From the NCBI GenBank assembly GCA_009741485.1, contig CM019236.1, positions 62,111,100 through 62,175,099 on the forward strand: a stretch of 64,000 nt of DNA, given 5' to 3'. How positions within the stretch are numbered: the stretch's first letter is position 1; the number at the start of each line of letters is the position of its first letter. The stretch comes from Malurus cyaneus samueli (taxonomy: Eukaryota; Chordata; Aves; Passeriformes; Maluridae). Shown here piece after piece: positions 13,401 through 25,400 of this stretch. The notes below the pieces were generated by a model. The model ran no database searches. It was given only the letters and a program-made list of their open reading frames with translations, and was not told the DNA's origin. Position numbers and translations under genes: made by a program.

Positions 13401-16400
13401 TCAGAGGTGGCTTTACTTGTGCTGTCACAAAATTTGGGCTTTCTCTCTGGAAGCAGAGCTCACATTAATTGCATAACAGATGTATGTTTCCCCAGTGCTG
13501 ACACAGTGACAGTTAAGTTTTTTCACATATTGATTTTAGACTGTAAAGATAAATTAACATGTAGCTTTGTAACCTCTACTCTATGGTATTCTTTTTCGTT
13601 CCTAAACCCAAAAATATTCTGGAAATAATTAGAAGAAAACTGTTTTATGGATGGTATTTGGTTATCCTCTTTAAATTCTATTACCTTCGTTTGAATGTGA
13701 GCAGTACCCTTAGAAAGTAGGACAGAAAGTAAGCAGATACCATGTTTAAATCTGAATAAGATGTTGCAACAGTTTGAGGCAGTGTTGGCAGCCTGTGTAA
13801 GCTGGTTAATATTCTCCATTCTGAGGATTTGTCCCTCTTTGTTTTCTTTGTTTTTTGGTGTGCATGTTGAAGGGCTTTTTCTTTTTTTGGCCTTTGCAGT
13901 GTCAGGGCAGTTCACAAGTGTAATGGCTTTTGCTCGTGTGATTTGGGAATGCCAGCTCTAGAATCATGGAATGGTTTGGGTTGGAAGGGACTTTAAAGAC
14001 CTTCCTGTTCCAACCCCTGCCATGGGCAGGGACGCAAGACCAGGTTGCTCAGGGCCCCATCCAACCTGGCCTTGACACTTCCAGCAATGGCGCAGCCACA
14101 CCTTTCCAAGAAAGGAGTGTACTTAAGTCATATGTCAATGCAGGTGTCTCTTCCCAGATGTATCTGATATGCTGATCCCAGTGACAGTAATCTTAACAGG
14201 AATATTTCTAGAATTTTACAGGATTTTTCTCGGTTTGTTAACCATTTCCTGAGTACAGAATGTTCCATGTGTGTGGCCCCATGAATTTAGCTGCAACTCT
14301 TAACACTATGTTCCTCCAGCATTCCCTAAGGAAAGTGGGTCGTTTGTGCGTGGAGGTGCAAGCCATCATTCATCTGCAATTTTCTCATCTCCACGCTGCT
14401 GCTGCTCTGGACAGCCCAGCTGTTTTGGAAGCCAAAAAAAAGGCGGGGGTGAGAAAAGTGAGTTGCCAGTACTCAAATACTGTGTGCAAGTAGATGAGCC
14501 CCTCTGTTTCCAAGGACCTCTGTCCTTTGACAAGGTGTGTGCCTACTGCAATTTTCTCTCCAAGCATGTACAGCTTAGAAGATAGGAAAACTAATCAAAT
14601 GGACCTTTTCAATTAGAGCCATGTTGTAAATACTTGGACCTAAGGACTACATCCAGTAACTCTGAAGCACAAAAACTATTTAGAAATTATGCAGTAGAGT
14701 ACTAAAATTCAATTTAAGGTGAATATTTCTGACTTCAGAAGCTTTTAGTGTTGCCTTAAATTCATTCAAACTTGACTCTTTATTTCTTAATCGTTTCTTT
14801 GGCTGTCAAAATCAACTTTAAGTTCATCATGTGACTGACAGTTTTTCTTAGATGTCAAATTGAGGCTCAAGAAAAGGAAAAGAGAAATGTCTCATTGCTT
14901 TTAGCTGTAAACCAGGGGCTGTTTGGGTACATCTCTGCAATTCTGAAAACAGTGAACAGCTGTAACAATACCAGACAAAATATACTCTGTTCAGTGTTGT
15001 TGCCTGCTAAGGATTACTTGAAACAGTTGTCAAGAAGTTTGTAACCCATTACTATAAAACCATTTGCTCCAACTTATAACTTTGAATTTGAGATACATCT
15101 GGAAAGTAGGTTGTGTTGCAAGTTATTGGAGAAGAGGGGAAGTGAACAGACTGCAGCATCACCAGAAATAACACACATGACTTAGAGTCACATTTACACT
15201 GTGACCTGGAGGTCTAATTCTAGTCTCTAATTATGTGCTGGGTGGAAGGTGGCACATACTGGATTCAATTCAAACGGTGGTGTGGGTGTGATAATGTTGG
15301 CTTCAGCACACAATGCCCAGCTCCACCTGCCCTCAGTGATTAATTTCCATGCTGTTTTGAGCATGTTACTATTTCTTCACAACGAGCTGGTTCAGAGAGA
15401 CCTCAAGTGTTTGTACACAGAGTGCAGTCAATCTTCATGCATGTATGCCTGTAGTGTTTTCTGAGGGACTTAGAGGGTTTTAAAGTTAAATCATTGTTGA
15501 AAAACTACTTGTACTTGAAGCACAAAACTGTGGATTGTTTGCAGCCCTGAAGAGAACATGCACCTTGCCAGTGTTCTGTGGTGTGAAAGAATGCTGAAAA
15601 ATGTGTCATTTTCCTCAGTGTTTGAACAAGTTTTTCTCTATCCGTGCAGCACTCTTGATCTTTGGTTGCACTTGATCATGAAGCAATCGATTTGTGTAGA
15701 AGTAACTGGAAACAACAGGTTTTTTTTCTCCAACATGCATCCCATGCCCTCTGTGTCTAAAATGGCTTGATCTGGTCTTAATTGCTGCCTGCTCACCATG
15801 ACATTCCAACAAGTGGGACCATCAGTCCCCATAATAGAGCAGATGCCTGCTTTTTACAATCAGGCTACTACTGATGACAGCAAGAAGGAAGTTATAATGA
15901 CTCCACTTTGTGGGTGTTGTGGCAGGGGTCCAGTGGCTGGTCATTGGCAGCTCTCACGCATCTTGCATTTCCAGTGCCACTCGAGGACTCTTTTTCTGTT
16001 TTGGGGAAAGGAAAATCTCAAATAGTACCTTTTGTTGCTACCAGCATCATTTTGAAAAGCAGAATTTATATTTGTGATGTATCACTGCCCTCGAATTCCC
16101 CCTTATTCTTGCCCTCAGTCTGTTCCCAGTGGGACTGGTGGTGGAGGGACTGATTGACTTTATCAGAAATGAGTTTCTGATCTTCCTAGTCAGATTTTAA
16201 AAGCATTAGTTTATTTAGAAATTGACATCTGGCTTGAGTCATCAGATAGGTCTGAGTCCTGCTGCGTGATACAGCTTTCAGCTGCCTGAAGATACTGAGG
16301 GCACTTAAACTGAAAAACTCAGAACTGTTGCTGGTTAGATGAGGCTATGTTGTACTTTAAACAGAAAAATCAAGGAGAGCCCAAAGAAGAGCGCCGAGAA

Positions 16401-19400
16401 ATCATTATTCTGTGTGCCATTGGTTTAGGGCCAATAGAGCTTCTTGTCCATTTGTACAGGTAATTCAGATTTTAAAAATGTAAGACTAATTGTTTCATAA
16501 ATGAAAAAATCAGTTACCTTCAGATGAAAAATTACAACTGTTTGAGTGCTTGGTAATTGTTTTTGTCTAAAGCTTGTGGCTTTTTGTGGCTACTAACAAA
16601 CTGGTTCATGGAACATTAACTGGCACTTATGTCTTCATTACACTCTTTTAACTCCTGCTAGTCATGGTTAGGTTCTAACACTGTCTTAAGTATTGCATGG
16701 TACCTCAAAGACCTTTTGTTGATCTAAATCTCAGTGTCAACCAGCTGGCCTCCATTTTTTAGTAATAGTAGTCACTTAGTGCTTCTGATAAGGTCATACT
16801 TCATTTGCACTGAAGCAAATGTAAGCACTAGAAGAGCATAGTAGTAATTACATCTTGGTTCCTTGGGAAGCCCTGCTAGGCAAGCAAGCTGGAAGTCCTT
16901 TATTGAATTTTATTGAGGTTTCTAAGTTTTCACCTGTGCAGCTCTGAGAGCAGACTTCTGTCATTGATACCTGTATGTATGGGCCACCTTCTCTGCTATT
17001 TTGCCTGACAAATCAAGACACACCTCCAGGCTGAATCCTGCAAGAAACACTAATCACCGTGTAACATGCACACAAGAGACCTAACATTACCCCTCCCAGA
17101 TACCCCTCCCAGAGGGAGATCCCCATATAGGTCTTTGCTGTTTCTTGTTTTTCCCAAAGCCAGATAGTTCCATTCTCACACTTTTTGGCTGAATCTGCAG
17201 CAAAATGGATCTCTGCATGTGATTTACTGTGCAACAAAATGATGCCTGTTTATTTTCTATCAGAGGGGCTCTGCACCTAGATAAACTGGTATTTTTCCAA
17301 TGTTTAAAATAGATACTTTAATGTAAAAGCAGTCACTATGAAAATTTAAAAAAAAATAAATCTGAGTCAAATCAGCAAGAGGATCAAAAGAAAAAATGTT
17401 TACAAATGTTCTCAAGCAAAGCTATTATTCATTTACTTATCTTCTTTCCCAGTGCTTTGAACTCTTTGTGTGGAGACAGGAGGGAGAAGCCTTAATTTTC
17501 TAAGCTCACTAGCTGTAACTAAAGTATTCTGTGTCCTCAATTATTTTAGTTGAACCAGCTTGACAAATAAATTAAAACTTAGGTAATTGAGGCTTTTTCT
17601 TTTCCACTCACTCCAGCAGTTCAGGGCAATACTCACTTAACTGTTCCTCTCTCTTTTGGAAGGAGAAAATGAAAAACCTACCTGTCTCCAAGAGCATTTG
17701 GTTCACTTGTGCAGGTACATGCATGTGCATGCTTGCCTTGCACACAAGATGGTGACATCCTTAAACTAGCTGAGAAAGAGACCAAAACCAGTTACTTCTA
17801 ACCTACTTGGGGTCAAAGCCATTAGTGCTGACCTGTGTGAATTATCAGCTGGGGAGTCACTGCAAAGTGGCATATGTCCTTGCACACAGCCTTGCTAGCA
17901 CTCAGTTCCACCATTGCTTCATTCTTCAGTGGCCAGGAGTAATATTGAACTTGGGGGTAAAGAAATGGAAACCAGGTAGTGGCTGCTGCAAGTGGGTGTC
18001 ATGGGCATAACAGTGAAGGGTATAAAGTCATCTCTATTGACTGGACAAAACACTTGTCTGAGCTGTGACTCAGCTTAAAGGTCTGAAATGAGTGTCACGA
18101 AGATGCACATTTCCTCAGAAGATTTTATTTCAGCCTTTTCTCTCTCTGCCAGGGAGGAGGATGAGTATTCAGAACTGCGGTCGGAGCTCAGCCAAAGCCA
18201 GCAGGAGGTTAACGAAGACTCACGCAGCATGGACCAGAACTCTGTCTCAGTGCCAGAGAACCAGTCCACCATGGTCACTGCAGATGTGGGTGAGTTATGT
18301 TCTTAGTAGACTTCATCCCTTGCCACAGCAGCAAGATGTCATAGTTTTTGAACAGCAAATCCAAGCATTTGGTGAGGAAATTACTTAATTCAGGATGTGT
18401 TAATCACAACTGATGCTGAACTTCCACATGGCTGTGAACTTATGTGTGAGGTAACCTCTGTGACTTGGCTATAGAATCTTAGAGTCACTAAGGCTGGAAA
18501 ATATCCTAAGGATCATCAAGTCCAGCCTTTGCCACCCAGCTTTGCCACCATTAAACCATATCTTCAAGTGCCATATCCACATGGTTTTTGAACACTTTCA
18601 GGAATGGTGATTCCACAGCTTTCCTAGTCCGTCTTTTCGAAAGCTTTATCCCTGTCCATGAATGTGTTTTTCCATTTATTCAATCTAAGCCTCTCATGGT
18701 GTAGCTTGAGGACATTTGCTCTTGTCTAGTCGCTTGTTACCTGGGAAAAGAATCCAGCCCTCACCTGACTGCAGCGTCCTCTCAAGTAGTTTAGGAGAGT
18801 AGTAAGATCCCCCCTGAGCCTCTATTTCTCTAGAAGCAGACCACCTAGCAGAATTCTGGTGTAATCTCTGCAACGACAGATTTCCAGAATTCTCTTCAGA
18901 ACTCTGCTCTGATTTTTTATGCTATATTGTTCATAAATGTAAGACCTGCAACAGCACATTCAGTGTCTGTGATTTCTAGAAACATTGATACAACAGTATT
19001 AATAACAGTATGACTGTGAAGTGTATGACGTTGGGAATTCAAAGTATAAACAAGAAAAGTTTAATAGAAGTTTAAGAGAGGTTTTTATGGTCTTGAAAGA
19101 TTAATGTTTTACTTTCAAAAGTTAATGTTTACTGTTAAGTTCCTACTTGGACAGATTCTCATATGAGTATTTTTTCCCCTTCATTTTCTTGTTACCAAAA
19201 AAACCACCAAAAAACCAAAAAAATCTCAAAAAACCCAAAACAAACAACAGCAACCAAACCCAAGCTAATTTGTTTTTCAGGATTTATTTTGTCTTCATGA
19301 AGTGAAACTGAGCCAGGGTTTGTGGACATAAACAGCAAGTTGTCTATTTAAGTTTGTTCTAACAATAAAAAACACTGCAATAGAATGACGTACAGTGTAG

Positions 19401-22400
19401 AGGCCTAGAAGATAAGGGGGCTGATGGGTCTGTCTCAAAAAACAAAAGCCAGATAGCTCTGGAGCCAGCCAGATTTATTTTTATTACCAAGGATTGTTGG
19501 TAATAACACACTGTGAGACGGAACAGGATGTGGCTGGAGAAGGGAGCCATGCAGAAGTACAGGCAGCACTTTTCAGGGCCAAATGTCCTTGTTTAGTTCC
19601 TGGTCATAAGCAAAACATAGCACATGGCAAGCACAGACATGAGACTGAGAAGTGGGCATGGGCTTTAGAAAGGAGTCTTGACCAGCTATGACCCCAGAAG
19701 CCTTCCCACCCATTTCTAGAAAGGTCTGAAAAAACAGATTGCTCATGATATTTAATTTGCATAGGGAGGGAGAAACTTAATCTCCAGAGCAAGGATAACT
19801 TAATTGTAAAGGTACCTCCACAAAGCACAGTTCTGCTTGTGCAACTCAGCACCATGAACATCAAGCTGGATCATACCAGCCAGGACTGATCATCCCTCCT
19901 CTTCTCTTTCTCTCTCCCTCTGTGTAATTCATGTGTCTTTTCCCCTCTTCCCTTCCACACTTTATCCCAAAGTCGTTGCCATGTGCTTATATAGTATGTC
20001 AGGACCCAATTTCCATGCTAAGTGTGTAACCTATTAATAAGACTTCGTGAGCTTTTGTGGACCCTCTGACTTTTGTCATTCCTTTGACCACAAGCATCTA
20101 CAAATCTTGGGTGCTCCCTTAAGAGTAGGACTCACAGATAGCAGTGGATAAAATAAGAATCTCTAGGCATTCCTGCATTTCTTCCATATTTTCCTTCTGT
20201 CCACAGACTGTGGTTTTTTGGGTGTTGTTTCCATATTCCTGTGAAAATAAATTGCACGCATACGTACGTACAGCTACAGGAATATGTATAATTGTTAATC
20301 CTTCTAGATGTAGGTATACAAGGATAAAAAATCGTTAATAACCCATGTGCCTGACTTGCTTACTTCTGTAATGGAATGAGCATCAGTGACTTAGTAAAAC
20401 CAGTAATACCTCATGACACACTGATATGTCTAGGTCTGCTGCTCTGTTGTTAAAAGCAATAAAACACCTACAGCCTGAGCAGTGAATGTTCTCCAGTACA
20501 TCTTGCAGAGCTTGTGATTGGGCTGTGCTGGTTTTCTGTCAGAAATGGGGTTTTCATTTTGTAAACCATTTATTTTATGAGGGAAATTTTATTGTCACAA
20601 CAAATGCCAGCAAACAAGGTCTTGTGAAAGTTTTTTTAAATGTACGAAAAGTTTATTATAGATGATCATGGGGAACAAAGCAAATTTAAGCAAACGAAAC
20701 ACAAGGTTTATAGAAGTAAGCATCCTGCTTGTTACATCCTGCTATACATACTCTGTAAGTGAGTGTTGTTATTATTATAAAGGACTTTTTTGGTATTATT
20801 ACAACACATGGGTGGCTGCTAGTTAGGAATTAGTGAAATTACTTCCCAGAATAAAGTTTTATGTGTTGCCCATTCACGTTTTTCATGCAATGCTGCCATG
20901 TCATTCTAAACTCCACTTTTTGATCAGCAGTAGGTTTGTGTTTATATGTGCTAGGCTGTGGAATTAGATTTATGATCATGAGTTGGCAGGTTTTTTTACT
21001 TTCTGTTCCTCTCATTCTGTCATCCGGGAGCTCTCAGTCTTCCCTTGCATGGGCAGATTTCAAGGCAGTCTGCAATAATGTGGTGACTCGTGTCTGTTAT
21101 AATTCAGACCCAGTTCAATGCCACACAACTTTAGTGCCCTGCAGGAACCACAGCTATGAGGCGACCACGAAATTCTGACCATGGTGAAGCGCTTGCAGGA
21201 GCAGTACAGGAATAGCTCCCCTCCACCAAGAATGCCTGCCTCTGTTTTTAGTGGGAGAGAGGACTTGTGGGTGTGCTGCCGCCTCATAGTGCACCCGTTG
21301 TGTGCTCTGCTGTGGGCAGCTGTTGCATACTCCTGCCTAGCAAGCCAGAAGTACTGACTGGCAAATCCAGGAGGCAGCACAAGGGTGAATTCTGCCACAG
21401 GTCTGTCTTAGGAACAGCCGCTCTGTGTCAACAGAGGTGAATGTGAGAAAAATGAAAATAATTTATGGAGTGAGCCAACAAGGTACAGAGACCCACTTGT
21501 TTTCACAAAAGTGGAGGATGCTATGGCAGTAGGCATTAGGAGAAGTTTGCCCAAAGACAGGAAAGGAACCCATTCTCTGTGATATTTTATAACTAAAAAT
21601 TAATATTTTAATAATTTTTAGTATAAGCTGCCAATATGGTTGTAGTATGGAACATAACAACAAACTGTGGTGTTATGATCCTTGAATATTCTGCAGTTGC
21701 ATTTGAAGGAGTAGCTGTTAAAATGAACACAAGCTCTAAGATAGTTGGTAGAGATCATTTCTGTAAACACGATGGTTTATTAAAATCAGGCAGTACCTGA
21801 GTACAACCACAAACATTCCTCGGAAAAACATCAAGTCATAACATCACTGAATGTACCAGACAGAAGAATGTTGTATTTACAGAGATGAACATATGAGATA
21901 AATAAAATAGGGAGAATAGGCCTTGAATGACAAAAGGAGCAACATAAAGAAATGTCACAGAATGTAAACATGTAATATTTTAAAAATGTTCTTCAGAAAA
22001 GAGGGGGTTTTGAAGAGCGAGTGAACACTTCAGATAAGCTGTGGGGCTGTTGTTTGTCAGATGAGAGGTAGCTCATGATTTCAGTTGATGTGATTATGGT
22101 ATTTAAGCCTACATGTTGTCGAGGAGAAAGTGGCAGAGTGCAAGGACATTCTTTGAACAGTATCAATCCTGGCTGTTCAGCAGCAGGCACTTCCCAGTTA
22201 GAGTTTGTTTTTTCACTGTGTTGCAATGTTTGTTTTGTTTTGTCTTGCTTTCTTTTAGATAACTGTAGTGACTTGAATTCAGAACTGCAGAGAGTGCTGA
22301 CAGGTCTGGAAAATGTTGTCTGTGGGAGGAAGAAAAGCAGCTGCAGTTTATCGGTGGCAGAAGTGGACAGACACATTGAACAACTCACTACTGCCAGTGA

Positions 22401-25400
22401 ACATTGTGATTTAGCTATTAAGGTAATGTAACATTAGACTCTAAATGCAGTGTGTACATTTCCTGAGACATCTGAAAACTTCTGTAGTAATCAGACTTCG
22501 CTTCCAAACGTGTTTAAAGTACTACACAGGAGTCAACTTGAGTTCACAGTGTGTGTTGGATAAGTTGTAACACACCTGTTTTACACTTTTCAAGGTCCAG
22601 GAGGAGCTACTAAAACACTTTGGAGTTCAAATCAGAAATGTACTTTTCTTATGGTCATTTCAAAGACAGAGAAATGAGGATGCTCAACAGTCAATTTACT
22701 TTCTTAAGCAAGTTTGTTTATCTAGCAAACAGGTTGTCACCTGCCCAAGGTCCTACAAGTAATCATTGACCAGTGACTGAAAACACAGTGTGTATGCCTA
22801 AATTGTGATTTGGTTGTCTTAAAATATAAAGCTGTCCTGATTCCAGGCAGGACTGGATTAATTTTTGCAGTATCCAGGACGGGGTATGGCCAGGTTATCC
22901 TCTATCTATCATATTCCTGGCATCCCTTCCTGGTCATATATTCTTGGGGGTGAGGACTCGTGCAAATTGTCCATTTCTTTTAGTCTATTGTTAGTATTTT
23001 TGCAATTACTGTTCATTTTCTTACCTCATTGCTGTTTCCAGTAAATTGTTCTTGTCTCAACTCCTGATCTTTGCCTTTTGTGCCTCCTGTTTCCTTTTCC
23101 GTTCTGCCACAGGGGACTGGCTAGTAAGTGAGCAGGGTGTGGTTTGGAGTTATTTCAGTGGGAACACTAAATTGGTGAACACCATAACAAAAGCTAATTT
23201 AACACAAAATATGTTTTGTGCTTTAGTTCAAATGAGATAAGTCAGACTCAGGAACAAATAAGTCAAGTGATACCTGTATGTGTTGCATTTATTGTGCATG
23301 TAACAGAAGACAAAGAGACACTGCAATTCAGAAGCCGAAAGCAAGGGAGTCACAAACAATCTTCCTATGTACGGTGGAAGACCCGAAACAAGTTTTTTTG
23401 TGTCAGGTGGAAAGGTACCACTGGATCATTTATACAAGAAAAATTATATTGACAGTTTTCTCTAGAAGTGGGAAGGTCTGAGACCATTCTAGATGGCTTT
23501 GACAACCATTTGTTCTGCTGCTGGGAAAAGTTCCTTCTGTCCCTGGTGGTGTCTGAGAAACATAATAAAATACGAAGCAATTAATGCTGAGTTAATTAAG
23601 AAATTAATTTGAAAAATGTGTGTATATTTGACTGCTGGTCTTCTGGGGTCAGTATTAAAACAGTTTATTTGAGCATCTCAGAGGATTGGGATCAGTACTA
23701 TGAATGTTGTCAAGTACTGTTTGGAGTTTTAGGGTTGACTGTTTTCAGAAGTCAGCATTTGCCAATAGAGACTGTGGATTCTGGGAAGCAGGAAGATATT
23801 CACCTGTGTGAGGCCCATAGAGGTATCTGAAGTAAGATGTGTTTAATAAAGCTGAATCTACCTGTAGAACCCCTCTCTGCATTTCCACTCCTGGCTACTG
23901 GTCATTTCTGCTCTCCTCTTTCCTCAGAGAAAAAATGGAGAGATTTTTAAAGTAGGTGAAATCATGAATGGAAACCAGAAGTATTCTATCCTTTCCCTTG
24001 ACTGTTGTCTTTTTTCTTCATCAACAGACTTACACATTAAAATGTTTTGAAACTTCCAGCTTTGGTGATTACATTTCACTGGATTCCTTTTAATGCAGTT
24101 GCTGCTGAATTATTTTTTTCTTCTTTTATACAAATCATTGACCCTAGCTAACTCAGTTGTTTCTGTCCCACAAAAACTGAAAAGTCCTTGAAACTAAATT
24201 TATCAGATTGTCTTACAAACTGAACAGTTACAAAAGCAACCTTTAAGAAAATTTCCACAGAATAGTGTGATTAATGCTTCATTTATTTTGAAGAGCACAT
24301 CAGGAATAGATACCTAACTACTAAAACTTTGCTGATTAAAAAAGCTGTGAGTATTACCAAGCATGAAACATTTAGCACATGAGAACAGCTGCACTGGGTC
24401 GGACCAACCAAAAGTCCATCTGCCTAGTGGCAGATGCTAATGGAAAGATAGCATCAAAAATTACATGCTTAGTGTGTTGTTTTTCTTCCTTCAAAGATGC
24501 TGCCAGCAAAGTGGGTCTGTAGGGACTTTTTGGATCAAAGAGGATGTCTTTGTGTTTAACAGTAATGGCAGGAATTTTCTTCCTTTTTGTATCTACTGTG
24601 TTTTTTAACCTGTCTAAATTTTTTGCTTTCATAAATTCTGTTAGGTATAAATTTTACATTGAGTTACACTGTGTGAAGAGGTATAACTTTCACTTCTTTT
24701 AAACCTGATACTTGCCGATTTAATCTGATACCACATCTGTAACACAACACTTCTTGTAAAGAAGGCAGAGACCACTGATAGCAGTGTTAGAGACAAGACT
24801 GGAATTACCATGATATGACATCCTGCTGCCCTGTGCTCAGAACACGACATTGTAATTCAATCCCATATTCTGTGAAATCATACCTGAATTGTCTGCTGGG
24901 CAGCAACACACCATATAAAACTGCTGTGTAATGCTGCTTTAAAGGAAAATAATTAACATAATTTTACATAGCTGTATCTATGTGCAATGTTCATGCTTTG
25001 TTTTCCATGGAGAATAGTTGGTAGCATGTTGGACACCAGAGAGTTGTAGTGTTTTTAGGAGAAGCCGTGGCTTAGGAAAGGGAGGGGTTGGGAAAATAGC
25101 AACACTGGAGTGTGGGGAATAAGGAGGAAAGAGGCAGAATCAGAACTTCACATTAGAGGGTTAAGAAAACAGCAGGGGTAGTTCGAGAGGGTTGTAGGGG
25201 GAAGAAGGGAGAGGAGAAATCAGCAACAAAGAGGCACTGTTTAAGACAAAGCTGGCATCATCAAAAGAGAATGCTCCTGCCATTATATAGCTTTATAGCT
25301 TTTCTGTTCGTACTGAGGTTAACCAGCCAGTGCTTATTCAGAACTTGAATTCATCCTTACGGTGCGTTGAAATAATTTACCTTGTCATAATTTGAGATGT

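Larger units (their letters stand above)
11287..18152 (+). other. MCC intron
   Basis: 6.9 kb of intron. It holds two adjacent hairpins (12239-12293), a CR1 3' fragment (about 13958-14110) and a perfect 13-bp tandem repeat (17088-17113). The longest open frames, such as 13523-13915 on the minus strand, start on non-ATG codons, show no family similarity and are treated as chance. Confidence 0.85.
18290..22258 (+). other. MCC intron with a CR1 fragment
   Basis: 4.0 kb of intron. It contains a CR1 fragment (about 18471-18845) and an A/C-rich low-complexity stretch (19196-19262). No other gene is recognisable. The acceptor at the far end, before 22259, has a long T-rich tract. Confidence 0.85.

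Noticed and set aside
13523..13915. 130-residue minus-strand open frame
   Set aside because: It starts on GTG, has low-complexity Lys/Asn-rich content and no family similarity. AT-rich intron produces such frames by chance.
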